A stretch of 64,000 bases of DNA from Mytilus trossulus (GCF_036588685.1 NC_086381.1:66347436-66411435); one strand, 5' to 3'; counted from the first letter of the stretch, positions 1 through 13,140 are shown. Notes: a model not told the origin generated them from the letters alone. Numbers and translations: made by a program.

Positions 1-2920
1 AAAAAGTTATAAAGCCAAACTAATTAAAGGTTACGCTGATCAAGGCTACGCAACGCATACTGGATATATCAATTTTTTTATCATTTTTTTTAATTGTTTT
101 TCATGTATACTATTATGATGAAATGACAATTATTTGGTTCACTAAACTTTTTACAACTAAAAGGTTGAAAACCGTTTTCCGTAAGGGGTTTCGCCCAACT
201 TTTGAACTGCTGGCGGATTTTAGTGGCCCTGCTGCAATTTATACCTACAGTTTATTGGATATATAGCTACGACCCTGATAGTAAATCAAAACAGAAATAC
301 GATATCAACAGTTAAGAAGCATAAATTAAAAACATAAATATTAAATAAAACTTGTTTTCCTAGCTTTTTGACTTAAGCTTTTCCGAAATACTATGGTTTT
401 CGTGATAACATTGCAGTTTGACCATCATGTTCTATTTCTAACAGTGGAGGTAGAGTTTGATGGTCTACATTTAAAAAAAATAACAAATGCAATAGCAGGC
501 ATGGTAAAAAAACCTTATGAAACAGAAAAAAATGGGATTTAAATCAATTGAACTTTTGAGAATTATTGTAATTGAAATGAACATCAAACAAAATGCGTGT
601 AGAATCATTGAGCCAAAGTTGTGGTTAATACATATGTATACAAATTATTCCTCAGCGTAACGCTTTTTAATAATTGCAGAAGTTTTATCAGTGGCAGATT
701 TAAACTGGGAGCTCATTTTGTTTGATCAGGTTGATGTTTTTGTATTTCAAATTGCAGTATCACAAGACTGTTATGTCTGAGGCTATGAGTTCGTATTCCG
801 TACGTGATTTGTGCTCTCGACGACAGTTGCCTTTAAGTTGGAAATAAACATTTTGATTTCATGAAAGTTGGCATCACTCAGCGTTCAGAATAAAATGATC
901 GAACTTTGAACAAATTTATTCATAATTCAAAACGCATAGATATTTTAACACTGACAATGTTACATGCTATGCCACTTTTAAAATACTTAAGGCATCAAAG
1001 GAAAACTTTTACATTAGTAAATATTTTAAACCTTGTCAGTCAGATGTTTACAAAGTATAGGCGATAACATTTGATGATGATTATCTCCCTTGCATTATAA
1101 CTTTTAACAAATTATTCTAAAAAAACGATAATTCGACAGTTAAACCATTATATTGTTTTATGTCGTTAATTAACATCTCAAATGTACACAGTAAGACATA
1201 TCATACATACGTGGTCAATACATCAGAGACACTTGGACGTAGAAATGTTCAGTATTTCAATACGCCCACCATGAAGGTAAACAACAGTAGTAGATAAATG
1301 TACCTCGTGATAAGTATGTCCATTATCTTTATCATATTTATACAAATATTAAGAAGTACATGTAGTAGTCGTGGTTTATAAATTTACATACATAATATAA
1401 TGATGATAACACTTTGATTTGAACGAATTATTATGATAACGAAAACTGCTACTACATTTTATTATTAGAATACATGAAAATACATGGAAATGAATAGGAT
1501 ATTATAAAGTTAAAACATAAACGTTTGATGTATATCGCATGTTGAAAAAAGGCGACTTGTATACAAGAAGATAAGGGATAAAAAAAAGCCAATAGCAGAC
1601 GAGGCGGGAATATATTTTCGGTAGTGAGACTGCGAATACTCAATACAAATTGTTATGATTTTTATATCCAGAGAGTTCTCATTTTAAAGTCGATTTTTCT
1701 GTAAACTAGTTTGATCGAGTTGGATAAACGGAACAACACACCTCTTACATGTATATCATCGGAAAGACATATTGATGTCTTCGTTGCCTATTTATTTCAT
1801 GTTGTAGGTCAAAGGAAAATGCAGGTTCAAATTGTAACAGCTTGACGCCGCTTCATTTATTCGTTAAGAGCAAAATGATTAAGAAAATTTAAGGAATATC
1901 AACTCTAATGCATGTATTCAATCTTATAATTCTTTTGCCAGCTATGATTTGATACTGACATTGTACTCATAAGATGCACATTTAAAATAATAATCTAGCT
2001 GTACAAAAATAGTGACCATGTGTCATTTGAATTGTAACAAAAAATGGATTTTTAATAAGATTCAATACAGGTGAAATCTAGAGAGGTGTTTCATTAAATT
2101 AAGATTACAAGATATTATAAGATTGATGTTGCCGACCTCCAACTGGAAAGCCGTATTTTTTAAATTTTTTATAGAAGATGTCATTTCTTAAGTAAATATA
2201 TAAGTTTCTTTTTTCATAGATGTGGAAACAAAGATAATTGATGTTTGTTCCAAAATCTGTGAATTATTTACACAAACTAAATTAGCGGTTCTGACTGTAT
2301 CTTGGCTTTATTTAAACGTGGAACTGCGGCGGTGAATAAGGGAAATTTGTTGATTTCGGAAACCGTAATGATTTATCACTAGTATGACTAATTGAGTAGA
2401 AATTGGATACAAAAATAACTCGAAGTTAAAAACGTTACATGTGAACGTTATGTACAGCATCGATGTCATTTAGACTTACATGAAAACAACGTAGAAAAAT
2501 ATGGTTGAAGGTATGGAATCTATAACGTTTCTTTGTCTCATTTTCTTTAAAGCTCATCCCCATCAATTTTAAGGTCAGAACAATATAACTGTCTATTTGT
2601 TTCGTCTGTAGCGCTATTATTGTTTGGAAGACACAGAGAAGACAATTTAATGATGGCTGCAGCAACACCATTACAGATTTAAACACTGTAACACAATATT
2701 GACTGCTGTATCTCTAGGTTTGACATTTTTCCCTGTTGTGTATATAATTTTTGTTGTCACGGTAATGCCATTACTTCGACCATCATATAAGTAAAAGGTT
2801 CAGCTAGATATAAAATCAAACTTGATCCTCATTTTTCTACACTAGAAGTCAGGAGCATGACAGATGTTATTCATGCGTTTGAAGTGTTTGATTTTGCCCT
2901 GAATGGAGTTACGGTCATCA
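1..2920. other. Gene-free AT-rich DNA with remnant of a duplication unit
   Basis: I see no coding exon here. The longest open frames are short, low-complexity and AT-driven. The stretch from about 880 to 1480 resembles the regions at 21.40-22.08 kb and 39.55-39.90 kb. Shared landmarks include ATTATCTCCCTTG, TGTCGTTAATTAACAT, AATGTACA and GAAGGTAAACAACA. Those two regions lie just upstream of the two TRIM-like genes, so this looks like the upstream flank of a further TRIM-like copy off the left edge. Nothing else was recognised. Confidence 0.5.
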
Positions 2921-3875
2921 GTATGGAACGCCGGAACTGTCTTATAGTGTAAATATTTAATGTGTTCTGTCACTTTGCCGTTACGTCCTGTTATTTCTTC
3001 TTTATGTTATGTACAAATGCCTTTATATCCTGACACGGCATCTCTGTGTTATGTCAAATTAGTAATTTGTTTGGTCAAACAATTGTATGATATGTCATTG
3101 CTAAACTTTGTTCTGTAAAATGTGCATTACATTATGCTGTAACTACTTTATATTCTGTGAATACTTCGGAACTTTATGATCAACCACCTTTACATTCTCT
3201 CATATTTTATCTATGTTGTGTCTATTCTTCTTTTACGCAAGTCAGTTAATAATTGCGTCCTGTCTCGAGTGTAATTGTTATGTCAAATGTTTTAAACGTT
3301 TTGTTTTGATACACCTTTGTTCTATGTAAATCTCATGATATTATAGTCTTTTGGCGTTATGTTGTGTTTATACATATGTATCTCCAGTGAAAAACATAAT
3401 ACATCATGGTATAATTCATATGCGTTTTGCCGTACAGCTGATACTCTCTGTGAGCATTCATTACGTCATGTGCAAATGGTTTTTACATTATGTGCAAACA
3501 ACAAATACGTTTTGTGCAAACCTCGTTTACCTTAATATGTGCAAACATTGTTCACCCTATGTGCAAACATCGTTTACCTTATGTGCAAACACCTATTACG
3601 TTATCAGCAAATACATGTTGTTGTACCTATTAAGTTATGTATAAAAACTTCATCGGTATGTGCAAATACCGCTTACATTATTTGCAAACACCATGAAAGT
3701 TATGTGCAAATGCCTATTACATTATGTCCAAACATCTATTACGTTAGGTGCACACACCTTTTACGTTATGTCTAAACACCTATTACGTTATGTGCAAACA
3801 CCTATTACGTTCTGGTAAACGCTTTTTTGACACAGATTAAAACAAAACGCATCAGTGATATATATACACTTTGAA
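2921..3875 (+). repeat. Left arm of an approximately 1-kb inverted repeat
   Basis: This segment is repeated as its reverse complement at 10,155-11,240. Matching landmarks from the outside inwards are TATGGAACGCCGGAACTGTC, the CCTGACACGGCATC block, GTCAAACAATTG/CAAATGTATGAT, the 22-bp tandem array, and the inner end with AAACGCATCA. At the outer limit similarity begins near TGGAGTTACGG here and TGGGGTAACG in the other arm. TGAAT lies beside each outer end and could be a target duplication, but the two are not equally spaced from the ends. Confidence 0.8.
3465..3815 (+). repeat. 22-bp tandem array (left copy)
   Basis: About 16 degenerate copies of a 22-bp unit, with the core ATGTGCAAAC followed by a variable ACCTATTACGTT-like part. 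The period does not divide by three, so repeats translate into CKH..RYVQT-like strings in several frames. Those open frames are artefacts of the array. There are no unique spacers, so it is not a CRISPR array. Confidence 0.85.
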
Positions 3876-5597
3876 AACTATAAGTTTTAGCTTTCTAAAA
3901 AGCTCTGAACTACTTCGCTGTATTCTTTATCCGACGTAGTCGACTCGGTATAGTTTCTGTTTGTGCCCTTCGAACTTAAGGACGCTTAACTATGGCAACA
4001 GAATACGCATGCTCGAAAATCCTTTGTGTGATTGGACAAAATGATCTCATAGTGGATGATTTGGTTGTGTTTGAAAACATGTCTCGTTATTTATATCGTG
4101 ATGGAAAGCAAGTGAAAAACTATAAATATTTGAACTAGATCTTACAAAGATTTATATTTTTTATTAAAATAATTGTTTCTCCAATAGCTCTTTGCATCAA
4201 TGACAGCTGTTTATTCGGGATAATTATAATTTTTTTAATGTAAACTTTGTTGTACGAACGTACGTGACTTTTAGAACGCATCTACGCATGTAAGATTTCC
4301 GCGGGGTTTTTGGTGAATGTAAACACAATGATACGAGGACCAAGAATACTGAACACAAATAATTTTTTTAGGTGTCATCACAATATTCTTATATATTATT
4401 ACCCTAGTATAACCATACTTAATATAGAATTTCTTGTAGTTACATTCAGATGGAGATTTAATTAAAGAGGTCCTGCATCATTAAGTCATTGTGCTTCTGA
4501 AGGTTATCGAAATGATAGTTTTAAACATATACTCAAATTTAAATAGGTCGGATATCTTTTTTAAAGATAGTTCTTGTTCAAGGTAATGTCCGCGGCAACC
4601 TAGCGTGGTTTTGAATAGTCAACGAAACAAAAAACGCAGTGCCATAAAACACACAGAACAAGCTCACAACTTAGTCGATTGTCGGTGCATATATTGTGCT
4701 ACATATATAGAGAGATACTTTTAAAACTACGATTTGATTTATCTATATGTTACTGATTTTTCTGATTATTTTTATCATTCTATGATATTGATAAATGTTG
4801 CCCTCAACCCGGAACAGTTTGAATGTTTTATTTTTACTCGCAAATTTTAAATTAAGTGCAACACTTGCAAGTTTAAATGAGTAAAACTTGGGTGTGTAAT
4901 TGCACGAGCATTTTTTGTTTTCGTTTCTATCTTATAGCATTAAAGAGTCTTCTTTAAAATTTACGGACGAAGAATGTTTCGGATGATGCTCCCAATGTTT
5001 CTTTAAAACGATACGAATATATAACTGTAAAAACTAAGAAAAAACTTACACTTTTCAGAAAATACACTAGACCGGGTAACATGTTGAATTACTTTAGAGA
5101 ACTTTAAGACAAATTCGCTAGACATCAGTTCCGTACATAGTGGCAAAATGCACAATTTATATGTTTGAAAGAAAATTTATTATCTATACAATATTAGCAC
5201 TGTAATATAATTCATGACTATTCCAAAAAGTACGGTTGCAAACTTATCTTCAGCGCAACGAGATATTTATGTATGTGTCTTTCATTTATCGACATAGAGG
5301 TAGACGGAGTAGAAAGTTTGCCGGATATTTCATGTACTATCACTTTATATTATCGGTTCAGTATACATGTAAGTCACGCAATTGGTTTTGAATGTTACTA
5401 AACCGACATTTGTTTCAAACACGGATATATAATTTTTATTCAAAAATAGTATTTCGAAACTTCGTGAAAGGGACATTAGGACGCAGCCGGGGGCTTTTTC
5501 AAGGAGACAAGATTTTTTTTCGCGGGAACGAAATAATACAATCTGTGGTAGATTTTTTTAAATATTGCGGAAAACATTTGAACGACACTAAGTTACT

Positions 5598-5870
5598 GTA
5601 TTTACATATTGTTTTCGGGGCCTTTTATTGTTGACTATGTGGTATTGGCTTTGTTCATTGTTGAAGGCCGTTCGTTGACTTAAAATTGTAAAGTTCTGTG
5701 TCATTTTGGTCTCTTGTGGAGAGTAGTCTCATTGGCAGTCATACTACGTCTCCTTTTTTTTATCAACTTATTTTCCGTTCACATTTTCCGTAAAAAAATG
5801 AGAGTGCATTTTGTTTTTTACATGTAGTATTTGTTTGCTTCGAATAACAGGGCAGAACTCGGGAGTATAG
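5598..5870 (-). repeat. Dispersed repeat Rep-B, inverted copy paired with 6855-7150
   Basis: The reverse complement carries the Rep-B landmarks: ATGCCAATGAGAC-like, CACAAGAGACCAAAATGAC, GGCCTTCAACAATGA and ATAAAAGGCCCC. The inverted match with 6855-7110 continues beyond Rep-B into TTATTTTCCGTTCACATTTT and CGAATAACAGGGC. The two therefore form a hairpin-capable pair of roughly 260-bp arms around about 1 kb. Confidence 0.75.
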
Positions 5871-6094
5871 ATCGTGAGACAATATCTTTTAAATCGTTCC
5901 TAATATCAATAGTCTTTATAAATTGTTTGTTCTTCTTTGAAAGGTGCTTATTTGACAGTTACGTACGTCATATTATTCTTGTGAAAACTATTTGTTTGGT
6001 ACTTTCAAAGACTGCATAAATATTCCATTTGAAGTATAAGGCCACCATACCGACAATTGTCGAGAACAACTAAAGCCGTTATTGGGGTCCCGCA

Positions 6095-6445
6095 GAAGAT
6101 GTGGTATGAATGCCAATGAGACAATTAACTCTCCACAAGAGACCAAAATAACACTGACATTAATAATTATAGGTCACCGTACGGCCTTCAACAATGAGTA
6201 AAGCCCATGCCGCATAGTCAGCTATAAGAGGCCCCGCAATGACAATGTAAAACAATTCAAACTGGAAAACTAAGAGCTGTATTTTATTTGAAATGAACGA
6301 AATACAAATATGTCACACACAAACAACTGACAACCACTGAATTACGAGCTCCTGACTACATGGACTAGGGACAGGCACATACATACATAGTGTGGCAGGG
6401 TTAAACATGTTAGCAGGATCCAAACCCTCCCCTAACCAGACAGGT
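6095..6445 (+). repeat. Dispersed repeat Rep-B
   Basis: Begins AGAAGATGTGGTATGAATGC, then CAATGAGACAA, CACAAGAGACCAAAAT, GGCCTTCAACAATGAG and TACAATTCAAAC-like landmarks. The tail (CTGACTACATGGACTAGGGACAGG...) is also found in the copy at 14.45 kb. I recall it as an abundant interspersed repeat in mussel genomes; no protein is encoded. Confidence 0.8.
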
Positions 6446-6854
6446 ACATTAACTTTACTTATTCTAGAAGTATTTTTGTAGCGTCTAAACCATGAAAAAC
6501 GTCCGATTTTACGCGTATAGACACGAACATCGCTCGTAACGTCTACATATTGCAGATTAGCAATGCAAGTAAAGACGTATTATTAATGATTGATATTTCA
6601 ATTTTCAATTTCAGTGTGTAATATATGCATAATAAAACGACCATGAATTAATTACATTTAATCTGAAATGTAATACACATAGTTAATTTTCCGGCATTTG
6701 ATGGTTTAATATCCTCAGAAGAGAACAGTCTGTAAATATTTATCTCATGTAAGCCAATAGTTGTTGCTGAATTTCAGCCACATCATGAAGCAAACAAACA
6801 TAATTTATATGTGAAAAGTAATTATTTCAAGATAGCGTGTATGTCGACTGAAAC

Positions 6855-7150
6855 TAAAAGGTCCGCCCTGTTATTCGAAGAAAAAAAAAGCTACATGTAA
6901 AAAACAAAATGCAACCTCATTTCTTTACGGAAAATGTGAACGGAAAATAAGTTGATATAAAAAAGAAGACGTGGTATGATTGCCAATGAGACAAATCTCC
7001 ACAAGAGACCAAAATGACGCAGAAATTAACAACTTTATGTCAACGTAAGGCCTTCAACAATGAGCAAAGCCCATACCGCATAGTCAACAATAAAAGGCCC
7101 CAAAAAGAATATGCAAAACAATTCAAACGAGAGCACTAACGTCCTTATTT
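6855..7150 (+). repeat. Dispersed repeat Rep-B, paired in inverted orientation with 5598-5870
   Basis: Carries AAGAAGACGTGGTATGATTG, CACAAGAGACCAAAATGACG, AAGGCCTTCAACAATGAGC and AAAGGCCCC. Its left flank (GCCCTGTTATTCGAAG, CGGAAAATGTGAACGG) mirrors the right flank of the 5.6-kb copy. Confidence 0.8.
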
Positions 7151-8214
7151 ATGTAATGTTCTTTTCCAACTGCACCAAGCGGGGCATTTCATAGGTCGCC
7201 ATATCTTGCATACATAATCATAACATATAGTTTTTGAGGCGCCAAATTACATTTATTTATTATAGACTTTTGACAAAGTCAACACATAATATATACGTCT
7301 TTTCAGATTATATTGTCTGAGGACGAAGATATTTTAACATAAATAAAGAGAAGCATAAATAAAGTAAACAAATCTAAATATTTATACACACGTACAGAAA
7401 AAGTGTGTTACCGCATGCGGAAGAATATCTCAAGAACGTTTGCGATATCACATGCAGAGTTATCTGTCTTTGCTTCCTCTTTCGTAGGTTATTGAATGAT
7501 TTGCTGGAAAATATGAATGCCCACTCAAATGCAATCTATTACAAAAATCGAAATATTACAGAAGAGTGTCCACCATTCACTTGCACAGCACTATAACTAA
7601 TATAGTGCAATAGAATGATATACAAATGGATGAAAATTATATATACAAGTAACTGTAATTTACAAATATTAAAATAATGTATAACAAAAAAAACCAGACT
7701 TTGCTGATTTTTATGACTTCTACGATGAGGTTGAATTTATCATCCACGCGCAGAAAAAAACTAGCTATCTGTACTTTAACGTCACTTTCAGGTAAAGAGA
7801 TGTGATTTGGTTTTCTGGGACAAGTGCTTGTGACTGTCCACAAGAACTTGCGGTCATCCGATGTTCAGTACTTCAGTGCTTTGATTCATATATTTAACAT
7901 AAAGATGTTCTCAACTAGTAACAACACATAACAAGGGTTTTATATTTTTTACAAATGTCTTATTGTCCTTATATTATCTTGATTCATTTTGAGAGCTCGA
8001 ATCGAATCAATGACATACTGCACATTTTAAGATTCTTGAAAACTGGGAGTTACCTGGCAATTGTTGCATGGTGCTTTAAACGGATGAACAACAGGGTTCC
8101 AAAATTCCAATAATACAAAACATGACAAGTGAACTCTCTTAATTTATAATCAGTAGCAGGAAAATTACAGAAGAACTTCAGACTGTAATGATAACTGGAA
8201 GTCCATTCTTAAGT

Positions 8215-8690
8215 AAAACACAGGTCTTAACAACATTTCTTTCCAGATACTAGCTTTTGATCACAAACAAGCGTCTGTCCAAGTTTGGTACAAATCCAAA
8301 AGAGTATAAGAAAGTTATTAAAATTCTAAAAACATTAACCACAGAGTGAATGTGTTGCTTCACAGTGTTAATATACTATTTCCTGGCAGAAAATCTAAGT
8401 TTATTTATAAGTAAAATACGGAAAAAAATAAATTTTATTTTTACACATTTTAATTCAGGATACATGTACATGTATCTAATGATCATAAACAAGCTTCTGT
8501 CCAAGTTTGGAAGAAATCCAGTATACATTTATGTAGTTTAAGAAAGTTTTTACAATTTCAAAAGCTTTAACCACAAAGTGAATATTTGTGAACGCCGCCG
8601 CCGACGACGATGACGACACCGACGACGACGGAATCTAGGATCGCTATGTCTCGCTTTTTCGACTAAAGTCGAAGGCTCGACAAAAATGGC
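8215..8690 (+). repeat. Duplicated 120-bp segment with CG-rich tail
   Basis: Two diverged copies (about 8240-8350 and 8475-8590) share ACAAACAAGC, TCTGTCCAAGTTTGG, TTAAGAAAGTT and TTAACCACA...GTGAAT. The second runs into a CG-rich stretch (GCCGCCGCCGACGACGA and GACGACGACGG), then ATCGCTATGTCTCGC and a short hairpin around TCGACTAAAGTCGA. This is an interspersed-repeat type I associate with molluscs. The CG-rich run is conspicuous against the AT-rich background, but it is not a promoter island I can support. Confidence 0.6.
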
Positions 8691-9139
8691 AATATTTTAC
8701 AGAAACTGTCAAAACATATTTTAGAATGATAACATTGAAATCCAATAGAATATATTTGTATGAAACTTTATATTTTTTTAAATAAGATTTGTCAGAATAA
8801 TGATGTGCAGCAAATTCATTTTATGAACATTTGGCTTAATTGTGTATTTAGCTATATTGATCGAACCATTCCCGCTTATAACTAAACGCATCGAAGCTTA
8901 CCGTTTATACCGTATATCCCGTAATATTCATTGAATTTAAGACTCTCCGTTCGGAAAATAAGTTTATGTTTCTAATTTATACGACGATATTCGTTGAAAT
9001 AGTGAACAAATAGATAAATCCATATCAACAACTGTGGAATAATGTATTGATTATAAATGTACTTTGTCGGTAAACGTGAAATTTATTTGTACGAGCTTTA
9101 GAAACAGGACGAAAAGCGAGGCCATAAGGGGATCTATTG

Positions 9140-9215
9140 TTATTTATTTCCATGTCATTGGGTATTTCGTGGAGAATTGTCTAATTGGCATTCACACCAC
9201 ATCCTTTTTAAAAGA
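9140..9215 (-). repeat. Rep-B fragment
   Basis: The reverse complement carries GGATGTGGTGTGAATGCCAA and TTAGACAATTCTCCACGAAA, the 5' end of Rep-B. It is truncated; the rest of the element is absent. Confidence 0.55.
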
Positions 9216-9739
9216 TAGTTAGTATTTTCTGAAATTCAAAGGAAAAATTAGGTTATGATGACCATTTTAGCAACGAAATTGTCTATTTATTCTTATAGAC
9301 AACAAAAGAAACGATATGTACATCACTTATAAAAAAATAGAAGAAAACAATAACAATTTACTTAATTATGTATTTTTTTGTATCGTTCTTGATGACACGA
9401 TTCGAAAAGTTACCGGACGAAATACGGATAAATGAAAGTCACTATTTGGAGTTTCAAGTTGCGGAATTTAATTTTGAGTATGGCCAGTGAAGGTTAAACA
9501 AGGCTGATAACCCTTTCTTTCAGATTAATATATGTATGCGTCATTTTTGTGGATTACAGGATAAGGCAGTTTTTAATATGAAAGAAAACAGTTTTTTTTA
9601 CAGAAAATACAGCTTTTTGTTACACCCGTCTACCAGTCTGATCGAAAATCGGACCAAATTTTTCCAACATCCCTGTGAGTTTTTAAAAAAAATGTCAGAT
9701 AAGAGGGGCGGGTCACCTGAAGTGTGCGTTATGCAACCA

Positions 9740-10115
9740 TCACGCACACTTTTAATGTGGAGCAAAATAATTTCCCATAGAACTAAATACATAGTACATG
9801 TATGTATAAAGCCTTTTTACACCATTCAATATAATTATTTCATAACGCACAACTTTTAATGTGGTTTGCATAACGCACAACTTTTAATGTGGTTTGCATA
9901 ACGCACACTTTTAATGTGGAGCAAAATAATTTCCCATAAAACTAAATACATAGTATGTATATAGCCTTTTTACAGCATTCAATATAATTATTTCATAACG
10001 CATAACTTTTATTGTGGTTTGCATAACGCACACTTTTAATGTGGAGCAAAATAATTTCCCAAAAAACTAAATACATAGTATGTATATAGCCTTTTTACAC
10101 CATTCAATATAATTA
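9740..10115 (+). repeat. Composite tandem repeat of 126-159 bp units
   Basis: Three units start with ACACTTTTAATGTGGAGC (about 9744, 9903 and 10029). Each continues with AAAATAATTTCCC, ACTAAATACATAGTA and GCCTTTTTACA.CATTCAAT. Within and between units a shorter module, TTGCATAACGCACAACTTTT, is itself repeated, which explains the unequal spacing. It sits immediately inside the right inverted arm. Confidence 0.85.
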
Positions 10116-10154
10116 TGAAAATCCACAGTTTGTTAAAAAGGTCAAAATTTTAAT

Positions 10155-11240
10155 TTTCTTCATTTTCAAAATGCATATCATTGATGCGTTTTATTTAAAT
10201 CTGTGTCAAAAAGCGTTTACCAGAACGTAATAGGTGTTTGCACATAACGTAATAGGTGTTTGAACATAAAGTAATAGGTGCTTGCACCTAACGTAATAGA
10301 TGTTTTGACATAATGTAATAGGCATTTGCACATAACTTACATGGTGTTTGCACATAATTTAAGCGGTGTTTGCACATAACGTAATAGGTGTTTGCACATT
10401 ACGTAATAGGTGTTTGGACATAATGTAATAGGCATTTACACATAGCTCACATGGTGTTTGCACATAATGTAAGCGGTATTTGCACATAACGTAATAGATG
10501 TTTGCATATAACGTAATAGATGTTTGGACATAATGTAATAGGTATTTGCACATAACTTACATGGTGTTTGCACATAAGGTAAACAATGTTTGCACATAAG
10601 GTAAACAATGTTTGCACATAATGTAAACGGGGTTTGCACAACACGTATTAGTTGTTTCCACATAATGTAAAAGGCATTTGAACATGACGCAATGATTGCT
10701 CACAGAGAGTCCTTACTCTACGGCAAAACGCATATGAATTATACCATGATGTATTATGTTTTTCACTAGAGATACATCTGAATAAACACAACATAACGCC
10801 AAAAGACTATAATATCATGAGATTTACATAGAACAAAGGTGTATCACGACAAAACGTTTAGAACATTTGACATAACAATAATACTTGAGACAGGACGCAA
10901 TTATTAACTGACCTACGTAAAAGAAGAATAGACACAACATAGATAAAATATGAGAGAATGTTAAAGGTGGTTGATCATAAACTTCCGAAGTATTCACAGA
11001 ATATATAGTAGTTACAGCATAATGTAATGCATATTTTACACAACAAAGTTTAGCAATGACATATCATACATTTGTTTGACCAAACAAATTTCTAATTTGA
11101 CATAACACATAGATGCCGTGTCAGGACATAAAGGCATCTGCACATAACATAAAGAAGAAATGACAGGACGTAAAGGAAAAGCGACATAACACATTAAATA
11201 TTTACACTATAAGACAGTTCCGGCGTTCCATAATCAGCGT
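10155..11240 (-). repeat. Right arm of the 1-kb inverted repeat
   Basis: Reverse complement of the segment at 2921-3875, with the same order of landmarks and a longer 22-bp array. It ends near CGTTACCCCA, followed by GTGAATG. The arms have diverged by point changes and array length, so the duplication is not recent. Confidence 0.8.
10205..10680 (-). repeat. 22-bp tandem array (right copy)
   Basis: About 21 copies of the same unit as at 3465-3815, in opposite orientation (on the plus strand GTAATAGGTGTTTGCACATA). It is longer than the left array, showing independent expansion or contraction. The open frames here are products of the array. Confidence 0.85.
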
Positions 11241-13140
11241 TACCCCAGTGAATGTGGCGGGCATTAAATACGTTTTTTCTTAAAAGATATCACTTTAAAA
11301 TTGTCATAAGATAAGTGAATATTAAAATTAAATCATGATAAGATATGTTGTTTCTTATATAATTTTGATAATGTAAAGTCCTTAATCCTAAAGTTTTTTA
11401 AATATATAATTTGACACTGCACTAGGTCACGGTATTCTCAAATGAGGTATCGATAGCTGAGTGTTCTAAGAAGTTCAACCACCGGCAATAGGGAGCCTCT
11501 CAACACATTAAACATAGTATCCCAATTTGAAAAATGGCAAATAAATTGAAAAAAAATGATAATTACATGTTACTGTTATATACTCTGCATTTTATTATCC
11601 ACACATTATGAAACTTATTTTATATTATCTACAATGCTAAAAATGTAAAATGTCTGTAGGAAGACAAATTCCTCATTATGTTTCTGCTTGGGTACACAAT
11701 TAAAGCTAAATAAATAGCAGTTAACATGCACACTTAAATCCTATCGATGCTTGCTTGACAGAGAAGTGAATTAAAACATAACGTTAGTGATGACTTTGAC
11801 CTGACACGTCAGGAGATATAATACAATTTCATCCATATTCGTTGCAAATACTCAATAACGAGGAAGTTACACTATGGACAGAAGAACAACAAGGTAAATA
11901 TCTACACATAAAGAACATCTGAACTATTTTGTCAGAACAGCATTGCATTAACAGCTTGGCTAGAATGAAGCGGTGAAGAACTATAATCGTAGTTACACGA
12001 GTTCCTGATACATATGGTATTAAATGTTGAACACACTCATTCTTAGCTATTACACATAGTTTAAAACACTTGAAATTAGACAGACTGAATTAGACATAAC
12101 TAGATTTGTTCTTACATAGTAATCTGACAGAAACATCATGTGGAACAGGATATGCTTACTCCTCCGGAAAATCATGCATCACTTCATTTTTAGAGGAGTC
12201 GATGTGACCAAGTTCAGTTCGATGGTAACCGCTAACTTTAAAAAATGGTGTATGCATTTTTGATATATATGGCAAACATCAACTGATAGAGTTAAATGTG
12301 TTTACCTAAGCACTGGGTTTAAGATGGAGATTACAGTACTTTTACCCTCACCCTCCTAAAAAACTTTTATTCGTTGTCATATAAAACGTAGTCAATCGAA
12401 TGAATATAATTTGAAAAGATTCCCACCAACTAATTGTTTCCAATGAATAGGAAGATAAAGTGAACCTTTTCTTAATATTTTGCTAATGAAGATTAAACTT
12501 GTGCAATGTTGTCAATATGCTATTGTATATAGATTATTAATATCGCATGTAAAAAATGCATTCATTTCTAGAAACAAAAAAAACATAACATAATCGGTTA
12601 ACTAGAACACACCTGCAAAATCGCGGGCATTGAGTGCATGTTGAAGTATGTAAATTTTTGTGAATTTTTTCAAAAAGATTTTATGACTGGAGAAAATTTA
12701 GGCAAGGTATCAAAAATCATAGGCTGCGGATACCGTTGTGGCAGGATAATCTTTCAGCGTTCGTTATTTTTTGTTTTTTGTTTTCTGTTTTTCTGTATAC
12801 TATGAACATACATATACTAAAAAAAGTATATTTGCTGTTTACTACCAATTCCAAGTTTACTAACTATCCACGACAGTCACTGATAAATCATATAGATAAA
12901 TTCCATATAATATATCATTGACAGCCTTGGTCAAACTTGGAATTAATTGTAAAAAGCAAATACAATTTGTTCATAGTATAAATATGTTCAAAGGATACAT
13001 AAACACATGAAAATAATTGTCCTGTCTCATAGTACTAAGAAAATAGTTGTAGTACTTTTCGTTTTTGCTAAAGTGCTGTGTCAAAATGCCGTTTTGATTT
13101 TCTTTGTTGACATATTTGTTTTTTTTATACTTATAAATAT
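11241..13140. other. No gene seen
   Basis: AT-rich spacer between the inverted-repeat structure and the first complete duplication unit. I recognise no exon, tandem repeat or terminal inverted repeat. Confidence 0.45.

Larger units (their letters stand above)
3876..10154. other. Interior between the inverted arms; no gene seen
   Basis: About 6.3 kb of AT-rich DNA holding dispersed repeats (listed separately) and no recognisable transposase, reverse transcriptase or host exon. Open frames stay below about 110 codons and have no recognisable domain. 3,880-5,590 and 7,150-8,200 hold nothing I can identify. Confidence 0.5.

Noticed and set aside
3351..3775. Overlapping open frames encoding CKH/YVQT-like strings
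   Set aside because: They are translations of the 22-bp tandem array and recur in several frames and in the inverted array at 10.36-10.66 kb; no start context or domain.
10205..10680. CRISPR-like appearance of regularly spaced short repeats
   Set aside because: Units are contiguous 22-mers with no unique spacers, in a eukaryotic sequence.
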